Source: Proteobacteria bacterium UBA664 (GTDB lineage: Bacteria; Pseudomonadota; Gammaproteobacteria; UBA7966). Taken from it: 15,838 nt of DNA. The position numbers and the translations under genes are program-made. Below are positions 8,801 to 13,838 of this stretch, in pieces; position 1 is the stretch's first letter; every line of letters starts with the position of its first letter. The stretch is taken from the NCBI GenBank assembly GCA_002299125.1, contig DBNU01000044.1, positions 1 to 15,838 of the forward strand, given 5' to 3'. The notes under the pieces are model-generated. The model searched no databases, was not told the origin of the DNA, and saw only the letters and a list, made by a program, of their open reading frames with translations.

Positions 8801-8860
8801 AAGGGCGGCACTCCACCGCGACTTGATCGCGCCGTGGGCGAGGACTGGGAGGAATTCTAG
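5849..8860 (+). CDS. Membrane chemoreceptor with Aer2-like heme PAS, two further PAS domains and a CheR-docking pentapeptide
   Basis: A 1003-residue methyl-accepting chemotaxis protein. Order: TM1 (~11-28), periplasmic helical segment (~30-190), TM2 (~192-209), degenerate HAMP (~210-262), PAS1 (~265-382), PAS2 (~403-512), PAS3 (~530-640), second HAMP-like stretch (~650-695), signalling hairpin (~700-940), flexible tail. The hairpin tip reads IAFQTNLLALNAAVEAARAG (801-820). PAS1 contains DIFHKNPAHQ and ends in EWQDLT; H328 and W377 are 49 residues apart, exactly as heme-ligand His234 and oxygen-stabilising Trp283 of P. aeruginosa Aer2 as I recall them. PAS2 and PAS3 resemble each other and the BdlA/Aer type. 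The last five residues, DWEEF, match the CheR-tether pattern (GWEEF in Aer2/McpB, NWETF in Tar/Tsr). A strong GAGGAGG (5835-5841) precedes the ATG. It probably senses oxygen, another gas ligand or redox state, and drives CheA. Unlike soluble Aer2 it has two membrane spans. Confidence 0.93.
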   Translation: MAWFRNMTLYTKMMCVLALLAAVAFGVGWQGKRGLDAAGEALERIHGEQIASLAQLEKVSETYAVDIMDAAHKARNGNLSLAEAHAGVVAAKQQIDRAWQEYTARPKDGRERVLVDEVSGIKAGADAVTAALVDILARGDRESLDRLVLERLYPAIDPLTGRVAELIELQVEGAGEVLAGTQAMTAEVARMNLFIALAGVLVAAALAVWQLEGMRRRLSACRESILALASGRINRIEHDGRDDEVGGLTGALGNLLAAEAERSAHRTRIASALEAVQTNVMIADAEGRIIHANPAVLAMLRSAESDLRQALPDFRADAVVGSSMDIFHKNPAHQQRMLAALKSTHKAEVTIAGRSFSLIVNPVTDTDGTRLGAVVEWQDLTEEKARTAREQALRAEFDARAGALGSVQAVIEFEPDGTIVTANEIFLQAMGYSLEEVAGKHHRMFVTPEYAASADYREFWLRLARGEEQRGEFHRLARGGRDVWIDAAYRALRDAEGKVRRVIKVAVDVTERHLEAQRITEERARFLGKLDAIDRNMGVLETTLDGTLLRVNDIYLRTMGFSAAEVEGRHHRIFVDAETAASPAYADLWVRLSRGEAVEGTSKRTTKDGRSVWWQATYTPVLDASGKPQAVVIYASDITNQQSKAEELAHVLKETQQVMSGLSSGALEVTMDGQYSSEYADLQQAVNGCVENLRSMVAQIRAASGSIVTGAQEIAQGNADLSQRTEQQASSLEETASSMEELTSTVKQNADNARQADQLAAAAREQAERGGSVVSAAVGAMGAIEESSRRIAEIIGVIDEIAFQTNLLALNAAVEAARAGEQGRGFAVVASEVRNLAQRSAAAAREIKSLIGDSSAKVNEGSRLVDESGQTLNQIVLSVKKVSDIIGEIAAASNEQSAGIEQVNRAITQMDQATQQNAALVEEAAAASESMEEQARKLARLVDFFKTANSAAEETLVSAGMPADRRSGSRPWSGRPTAEREAPRKGGTPPRLDRAVGEDWEEF

Positions 8861-8865
8861 CCAGT

Positions 8866-8880
8866 AATGGTCTGACCATT
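8866..8880. promoter_or_regulatory. Perfect 15-bp palindrome, GntR/FadR-like operator candidate
   Basis: AATGGTCTGACCATT is a perfect palindrome around a central T, six bases after the receptor stop codon. The core TGGTCTGACCA resembles operators of the FadR subfamily of GntR regulators (TGGTNNNACCA; PdhR- and LldR-type sites). It sits in the 137-bp gap before the STAS gene, the widest gap inside the che operon. It could also fold as a short hairpin, but no T-run follows, so an intrinsic terminator is unlikely. Confidence 0.35.
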
Positions 8881-8997
8881 CCTTCAAGTCCGTTCCGAGT
8901 GAGGTGTGTGGTGAGGAGGGGGCAAGGTTGACCGTCCTGCCTTTCCCTGCGGCCATGCGGCTCAGGGATCGGTCTACGTCGTCGGGAGCGATGTTCG

Positions 8998-9303
8998 ATG
9001 AGCGAAGCGGGAAGCACACATGGCCAACTGCCCGAGGAACTTGGCGTAGGCATAGCTCTGGAGGCGGCCGCAATGCTGCTTGAGCTGGTCACGGCCACGG
9101 CGGATGAGCCCGATCTCAGGCTGGATGCATCTCGCGTCGATCATGTCGACGCCGCAGGCCTCCAGCTTCTGATCTCTCTGCGTTCAGAGCTTGCAATTGC
9201 CGGACGGAGCCTTTGTTTAAGCTCGATCTCACCGGCACTGGAATCTGCGCTGATCATGACCGGGCTGGCACAGCAGCTCAGCATCTCGGCTCGGTCGGCC
9301 TGA
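8998..9303 (+). CDS. STAS-domain protein with alanine at the phosphorylation site
   Basis: A 101-residue single STAS domain, the fold of SpoIIAA-type anti-sigma-factor antagonists. The signature is LDASRVDHVDAAGLQLLISL (42-61). In SpoIIAA-type proteins the residue after the Asp is the phosphorylated Ser/Thr; here it is A52, so classical phospho-switching is not expected. GGGAG at 8983-8987 precedes ATG 8998 by 10 bases. It sits between the receptor and cheR, 11 bp before cheR, and I recall STAS genes at a comparable place in other Aer2-type che clusters. It may be a structural or binding partner of the array or of CheR, or interact with the HsbR-like protein encoded downstream. The function is not established by the sequence. 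Confidence 0.8.
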   Translation: MSEAGSTHGQLPEELGVGIALEAAAMLLELVTATADEPDLRLDASRVDHVDAAGLQLLISLRSELAIAGRSLCLSSISPALESALIMTGLAQQLSISARSA

Positions 9304-9314
9304 GGCAGCCTGGG

Positions 9315-10205
9315 ATGCGTGGGCTGGATACGAGCACGGAGTCCCGTCCGGCGCCCCCCCTGAACGATGCACGCGAGTTCGGATTTGGCGTGCGGCACTT
9401 CGATGCCATCCGCGAGCGGCTACGCGAATTCACGGGCATCTCCATCGGCGACATCAAGCAGGACTTGGTCTACGGGCGTCTGACTCGCCGAGTAAGAAGC
9501 CTTGGGCTGCCTGATTTCGACGCCTACCTCGCCCTGCTCGAGCAGCAGCCCGAGAATGAGAAGGCGGAATTCATCAATGCCCTTACTACCAACCTAACGG
9601 CCTTCTTTCGCGAGCGACATCACTTCGAAGACCTGCGTGAGCGTGTGCTGCCAGCACTGATTGAACAAAAGCGGCATGCACGCCGGCTGCGCATCTGGTC
9701 GGCGGCCTGCTCCACCGGAGAAGAGCCCTACAGTCTGGCGATGACGCTGAGCGAAGCCCTCGGCAATCGCTTGCCGCAGTGGGATGCGCTCGTGTTGGCC
9801 ACCGATATCGATACCGGCGTGCTTACGACGGCAGCGCGAGGTGTCTATCCACGCGAGCGTCTGCAAGGTCTGAGCGACAGCGAGCGCAAGCGCCATTTCG
9901 ATCCGGTGACGGGATCGACAGGAGAAATGGTCGTCAAGGATTCGCTGCGTTCGCTCATCCGCTTCCGCCAATTGAATCTCAACGGCCCCTGGCCCATGCG
10001 CGGCGGCTTTGATGTGGTCTTCTGCCGCAATGTTGTGATCTACTTCGACAAGCCCACGCAGAAGACGCTCTTCGCGCGCATTGCCCGCCAGATGGAGCCA
10101 GGGGGGCATCTGTACATCGGTCATTCGGAATCGCTGTTCCGGGTCTCGGAGCGCTTCGAGCACCTCGGCCGCACCATTCATCGTCTGAACGGGGCGGGGC
10201 CATGA
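9315..10205 (+). CDS. cheR: CheR chemoreceptor glutamate methyltransferase
   Basis: A 296-residue SAM-dependent methyltransferase that methylates receptor glutamates during adaptation. The N-terminal helical domain (~26-115) includes TTNLTAFFRERHHF (91-104). The SAM-binding motif is IWSAACSTGEEPYSLAM (127-143), followed by ATDID (162-166) and FDVVFCRNVVIYFD (232-245). The beta-subdomain loop at about 194-216 contains TGSTGE and is nearly as long as in E. coli CheR, which docks on a receptor pentapeptide; this fits the DWEEF tail of the receptor encoded upstream. I chose ATG 9315, with GAGG nine bases upstream, because the frame's earlier TTG start would lie inside the STAS gene. The stop overlaps the cheD start as ATGA, implying translational coupling. 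Confidence 0.95.
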   Translation: MRGLDTSTESRPAPPLNDAREFGFGVRHFDAIRERLREFTGISIGDIKQDLVYGRLTRRVRSLGLPDFDAYLALLEQQPENEKAEFINALTTNLTAFFRERHHFEDLRERVLPALIEQKRHARRLRIWSAACSTGEEPYSLAMTLSEALGNRLPQWDALVLATDIDTGVLTTAARGVYPRERLQGLSDSERKRHFDPVTGSTGEMVVKDSLRSLIRFRQLNLNGPWPMRGGFDVVFCRNVVIYFDKPTQKTLFARIARQMEPGGHLYIGHSESLFRVSERFEHLGRTIHRLNGAGP

Positions 10206-10852
10206 ATCCGCCGGCCATGCACGTGGGCATGCATGCGCCAACCCCGGTGCGGCCCGAATTCGCTCACATCAACCGCTACTGGGATGCTGGTCGCGAGTTA
10301 TGGACGGCCAAGCTTCTACCTGGAGAGTACTACGCCACAGGAACTGACGAAGGCATCGTGACGGTACTAGGGTCCTGTGTCTCGGCCTGCATCCGCGATC
10401 CGGTGCTCAGGATTGGCGGCATGAATCACTTCATGCTGCCGGAGCGGTCAGCACATTCGTCGGACGCATGGGAGGCAACCGGCATCAGTCAGGCGGCCCG
10501 CTACGGCACCGATGCCATGGAGCAATTGATCAATGCCCTGCTGCGTGTTGGGGCCCGCCGTGATCGCCTCGAGGTGAAACTCACCGGCGGTGGGCAGATA
10601 CTCGAGCGCACGACCGATGTGGGCCGGCGCAACATCGAGTTCGTGCAGCGCTTCGTGGCAGCGGAGGGGCTGCGGCTCCTGGCCAGCGATCTGGGCGAGC
10701 GCCAGGCGCGCAAGGTGTTGTACCTGCCACACAGCGGAAGGCTTCTGGTGCGACGCCTCGAGAGCCTGCACAACGACACCCTGGTGCGTCGCGAGCGCAG
10801 CTATGTGGATTCGCTCGCCCGCCCATTGGCCGGCTCGGTGGAGCTTTTCTGA
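10202..10852 (+). CDS. cheD: CheD chemoreceptor glutamine deamidase
   Basis: A 216-residue CheD. It deamidates receptor glutamines to glutamates, creating methylation sites, and in some bacteria partners CheC. The active site is visible: C59 in TVLGSCVSACIRDP and H76 in GGMNHFMLPE. Their 17-residue spacing equals that of Cys27 and His44 in Thermotoga CheD. The first ~35 residues are an N-terminal extension of low complexity. The protein ends in SVELF, similar to the DIELF end of the short MCP-like protein two genes later. No CheC is encoded here, so the adaptation role is the likelier one. It overlaps cheR (ATGA) and cheB (TGATG). Confidence 0.95.
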   Translation: MNPPAMHVGMHAPTPVRPEFAHINRYWDAGRELWTAKLLPGEYYATGTDEGIVTVLGSCVSACIRDPVLRIGGMNHFMLPERSAHSSDAWEATGISQAARYGTDAMEQLINALLRVGARRDRLEVKLTGGGQILERTTDVGRRNIEFVQRFVAAEGLRLLASDLGERQARKVLYLPHSGRLLVRRLESLHNDTLVRRERSYVDSLARPLAGSVELF

Positions 10853-12027
10853 TGATTACGACTGGCAAACCCATCCGCGTGCTGGTGATCGACGATTCTG
10901 CCCTTGTGCGGCAGGTGTTGACGGAGATCATTGCCGCCGATACCGCCTTCGAAGTGGTAGGTTCGGCCTGTGATCCCTACGACGCGCGCGAGAAGATCAA
11001 ACGCCTCGCCCCGGATGTCCTAACGCTGGATGTCGAAATGCCGCGCATGGATGGCCTGAGCTTTCTCGCCAACCTGATGCGCCTGCGCCCCATGCCGGTG
11101 CTGATGGTCTCCACCCTCACTGCGGCCGGGGCCTCGACCACCCTTGAGGCGCTGGAACTCGGTGCCGTGGACTTCATTACCAAACCCGCGCTCGATGTGA
11201 AGAGCGCGCTCCTGGATTACGCTGAGGAACTGCGGCGCAAGCTCGGTGTTGTTGCACGGGCGCGGGTCTCGGTCCGTCAGCGCCAGGTGACCGAGCGGGC
11301 TGACGAAAGGGCGTTGACGGAGGTGAGCAGCCCGACTTCGTTATCTTGCCGCCCTGGTCGTTCGCTTCACACCACGGATAAGCTCATCGCCATCGGCGCC
11401 TCCACCGGGGGTGTCGAGGCCCTGCGTGAAGTCCTGCCGCGCTTCCCCGCCGATGCGCCGGCGGTGCTGGTGGTGCAGCATATTCCGGCCGGCTTCAGTA
11501 CAACCTTTGCGCGGCGCCTGGATGGTCTGTGTGCCATGACAGTACACGAAGCGAGCGATGGTCAGCCGGTTCTGCCTGGGAACGTGTACATCGCACCCGG
11601 CAGCCGCCATCTGCGACTCGTGCGCGAGGGAGCGCGGTATTTTTGCCGCTTGGGTGATGACGAGCCGGTCAACCGGCACCGGCCCTCGGTGGACGTGCTC
11701 TTCGAATCGGTCCTGCGGCACGCCGGCACCAATGCCTGCGCCGGGATCCTGACCGGCATGGGCGACGACGGTGCCCGAGGTCTGCGGGCCTTCCGTGATG
11801 CCGGTTGTCACACCCTGGCCCAGGACGAGCGCAGCAGTGTGGTCTGGGGCATGCCGGGCGAGGCGGTGGCGCTGGGTGCAGCAGAGATGGTGGTTCCGCT
11901 GGGCGAGGTGGCCGACCGCTTGCTCGCCTTCGTGATGGCGCAGGCACCGTCGTCAAGTCTACGGGCGGCGGGACGATACCCGGCGGGTGAGGTGAATAAC
12001 GCAGGCCAGCAGAGGACTCGTGGATGA
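10852..12027 (+). CDS. cheB: CheB protein-glutamate methylesterase
   Basis: A 391-residue CheB. The N-terminal receiver domain (~7-130) has D14-D15 and phosphoacceptor D60 in LTLDVEMPRMDG. A ~45-residue linker follows. The C-terminal esterase (~175-365) has the triad S184 (IGASTGG), H210 (VVQHIPAGF) and D306 (TGMGDDGA), with the same S-H-D spacing as Salmonella Ser164/His190/Asp286. It removes receptor methyl groups when phosphorylated by CheA, balancing CheR. About 30 C-terminal residues beyond the domain look disordered. The start overlaps the cheD stop as TGATG and the stop overlaps the next gene as ATGA. Confidence 0.96.
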   Translation: MITTGKPIRVLVIDDSALVRQVLTEIIAADTAFEVVGSACDPYDAREKIKRLAPDVLTLDVEMPRMDGLSFLANLMRLRPMPVLMVSTLTAAGASTTLEALELGAVDFITKPALDVKSALLDYAEELRRKLGVVARARVSVRQRQVTERADERALTEVSSPTSLSCRPGRSLHTTDKLIAIGASTGGVEALREVLPRFPADAPAVLVVQHIPAGFSTTFARRLDGLCAMTVHEASDGQPVLPGNVYIAPGSRHLRLVREGARYFCRLGDDEPVNRHRPSVDVLFESVLRHAGTNACAGILTGMGDDGARGLRAFRDAGCHTLAQDERSSVVWGMPGEAVALGAAEMVVPLGEVADRLLAFVMAQAPSSSLRAAGRYPAGEVNNAGQQRTRG

Positions 12028-13247
12028 TGTCGGGCCGTCTCATGTCGCTGTCCGTTCCATTTCTGGCTTGTGTTGCGTTGATCGCGGCCGCAGCCGCTGG
12101 GCTGATTGGTCCAGAGACGACGCTGGCGGCCTGCCTTCTGCCGCCACTCTGCTTCGTGGCAGGGCGGCGTCACGCCCATGGTGAGGTTCGGGCATCGGTG
12201 TCGGGCGAGGACCAGCGCGGGGCACATGATCCATGGGCGGCAACCAGCTCCATCTGCATTGAGCCCGCGGAGCAGCACGCCGTGTGTCTGGCGATTCAGC
12301 GGCAGCTTGCCGATGCGGCGCCTCAGCTTGCACAGATCCGCACCGTCACCCGGGACTCGGTCGCGCATCTGCAAGAGGTGTTCCAGGGCATGCATGGGCG
12401 TGCGATCGCACAGGAGCGCCTGCTGGCCGGTCTGCTTGCATCCATGGGCGGCGCGGCAGAATCGGATTCCGAACTGCATATCGAGAGTCTGCTAAAGGAT
12501 TTCTCCAGTCTGCTTACTTACATGGTGGAGGTGATGGTGCGTGGCAGCCGCCAGAGCCTGCAGACGGTGGGTCAGATCGAAGACATCGCCGCCCAGATGA
12601 AGGAGGTTTTCGCGCGTCTGCACGATCTGCGCGACATCGCCGACCAGACCAATCTGCTGGCGCTCAACGCGGCCATCGAGGCGGCCCGCGCCGGTGAGGC
12701 GGGGCGCGGCTTTGCTGTCGTGGCCGACGAGGTGCGCAAGCTGTCCATCCGCTCGAATCAGTTCAATGAGGAGATCCGCGCCAAGGTCCGCTGTGCGGAG
12801 ACGGCGGTCGGTACAGCACAGTCCCTGATCGGGCGCCTGGCAGCGGAAGACATGACCATCGTGATGTCGGCGAAGGCACGCATCGATGTCACCAGCAACG
12901 AGATGCTCGGATTGCAGGAACGCCTTGCAAGGGGGCTCGGTGAGGTATCGACCGGGGTACGCGAATTCGAGCGTGCTACTGCCGATGCCGTCCGGGCGCT
13001 GCAGTTCGAGGACATCGTGCGCCAGGTGACGGAGCACGTGGAACTCCGTCTGGCAGCAATGCACACCGGCATGGAGGCGCTTGAGGCCGCGCAAGGAGGA
13101 TCGACCGCCGGGCCGGGTAGCGCCCATCCGGCATCCATGACGGCACTGAAGGATCGTCTGGCCACTGCCCGTCAGGGGCTCGACGGCCTGCGCGCGGCCC
13201 CCGCGACCCAGCAGGATCTTTCCGCTGGCGACATCGAACTCTTCTGA
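12024..13247 (+). CDS. Short MCP-like protein with N-terminal membrane hairpin and CheZ-like D-x-x-x-Q motif
   Basis: A 407-residue protein. Two closely spaced hydrophobic segments (~11-28 and ~31-47) form a membrane hairpin with essentially no periplasmic sensor. A cytoplasmic helical region leads to an MCP-type tip, DQTNLLALNAAIEAARAGEA (207-226). After a short return helix comes a block containing EDMTIVMSAKARID (275-288) and then RALQFEDIVRQVTEHV (324-339). D330 and Q334 in FEDIVRQ line up with F-Q-D-L-T-G-Q of CheZ, whose catalytic Asp143 and Gln147 dephosphorylate CheY-P. The C-terminus is GDIELF. From memory this arrangement recurs in an uncharacterised family of short MCPs. It overlaps cheB as ATGA, with GAGG at 12012-12015; ATG 12027 is an alternative start. 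It may be an array accessory or signal terminator, as no cheZ, cheC or cheX is nearby. Methylation sites cannot be judged. Confidence 0.85.
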   Translation: MMSGRLMSLSVPFLACVALIAAAAAGLIGPETTLAACLLPPLCFVAGRRHAHGEVRASVSGEDQRGAHDPWAATSSICIEPAEQHAVCLAIQRQLADAAPQLAQIRTVTRDSVAHLQEVFQGMHGRAIAQERLLAGLLASMGGAAESDSELHIESLLKDFSSLLTYMVEVMVRGSRQSLQTVGQIEDIAAQMKEVFARLHDLRDIADQTNLLALNAAIEAARAGEAGRGFAVVADEVRKLSIRSNQFNEEIRAKVRCAETAVGTAQSLIGRLAAEDMTIVMSAKARIDVTSNEMLGLQERLARGLGEVSTGVREFERATADAVRALQFEDIVRQVTEHVELRLAAMHTGMEALEAAQGGSTAGPGSAHPASMTALKDRLATARQGLDGLRAAPATQQDLSAGDIELF

Positions 13248-13281
13248 GAAACCCATCAGTCATTCCGCAGAGGGACAGACC

Positions 13282-13587
13282 ATGACCATCGCCATCAGCA
13301 ACGGCCGCGAGGCGGGCGAGATCCGCTTGACTCTCCCTGAGCGCTTCGACTTCTCCCTGCATCGGGAATTCCGCCGCCTTTACGAGCAAGGAGAGGCAGG
13401 CGGTGCCCGCTATGTGGTCGATCTCCGCGAGACGCAGTACGTGGACAGTGCCGGACTGGGCATGCTTTTGCAGCTCTGGGAACACGCCGGACGCAAGGCG
13501 GATCGCGTGCGGCTGGTGAACGTTCAGCCGACCGTTCGCGACATACTCCAGATCGCCAACTTCCAGCAGTTGATGCAGGTCGGCTGA
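13282..13587 (+). CDS. hsbA: STAS anti-sigma-factor antagonist, HsbA-like
   Basis: A 101-residue STAS domain with the canonical phospho-site: QYVDSAGLGMLLQLWE, giving D55-S56. Ser56 is also the phosphorylated residue I recall for P. aeruginosa HsbA. In that organism HsbA is switched by the kinase/phosphatase HsbR and partitions between the anti-sigma factor FlgM and the diguanylate cyclase HsbD, linking motility to biofilm formation. The next gene here encodes an HsbR-like protein, and P. aeruginosa also keeps hsbR-hsbA beside a cheR, which supports the assignment. AGAGGGA lies six bases before ATG 13282. It follows the short MCP gene by 34 bp, so it probably belongs to the che transcript. 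No flgM or hsbD is in this window. Confidence 0.8.
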   Translation: MTIAISNGREAGEIRLTLPERFDFSLHREFRRLYEQGEAGGARYVVDLRETQYVDSAGLGMLLQLWEHAGRKADRVRLVNVQPTVRDILQIANFQQLMQVG

Positions 13588-13651
13588 GATGAGGGCCATC
13601 CATGCGTCATCTCCGTGCAGGCCACTTCGTCGTTCCGGCGCAGATCAGATT

Positions 13652-13751
13652 GTCATCCCCGCGCACCCCGTCATCCCCGCGCAGGCGGGGATCCAGTCCT
13701 TCCGTGGCGACGGCGTGATGACGCTGGATCCCCGCCTGCGCGGGAATGACG
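13652..13751. repeat. Inverted pair of REP-like palindromic units plus truncated unit (copy B)
   Basis: Arms at 13669-13696 and 13724-13751 are 28-bp inverted copies with one mismatch, separated by 27 bp. A truncated direct copy of the first 14 bases lies just before (13652-13665, repeated at 13670-13683). The left arm is identical over 35 bp (13669-13703) to 2452-2486. The element splits the HsbA-like and HsbR-like genes by 251 bp. The gap contains no convincing gene; short open frames across it are made of repeat sequence. Confidence 0.85.
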
Positions 13752-13786
13752 AAAGATGCGGTAATCACGAAAGATACGGGAATGAC
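13745..13786 (+). repeat. 18-bp tandem repeat, two copies plus a six-base start of a third
   Basis: Units at 13745-13762 and 13763-13780 match at 15 of 18 positions (AATGACGAAAGATGCGGT and AATCACGAAAGATACGGG). AATGAC recurs at 13781. The array begins inside the last bases of the right REP arm, so it probably grew from the repeat edge by slippage or partial duplication. Confidence 0.7.
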
Positions 13787-13838
13787 ATGATCGGTTTCAT
13801 GCGGCGTGGGTCGCGCTGCGCGCACTGGAGCAACTGAG

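Noticed and set aside
5849..8860. Frameshift or fusion in the 1003-residue receptor
   Set aside because: Domains are in a sensible order and continuous in a single frame with intact PAS and hairpin motifs, so this is a genuine long receptor.
8866..8880. Intrinsic terminator after the receptor gene
   Set aside because: The stem is only seven bases with a one-base centre and no T-run follows; an operator is a better reading.
9213..9314. Longer CheR N-terminus from a TTG start
   Set aside because: It would overlap the STAS gene by 91 bp and adds no CheR homology; ATG 9315 has a GAGG at suitable spacing.
13589..13837. 82-codon open frame between the HsbA-like and HsbR-like genes
   Set aside because: Built almost entirely of palindromic and tandem repeat sequence; no convincing ribosome binding site.
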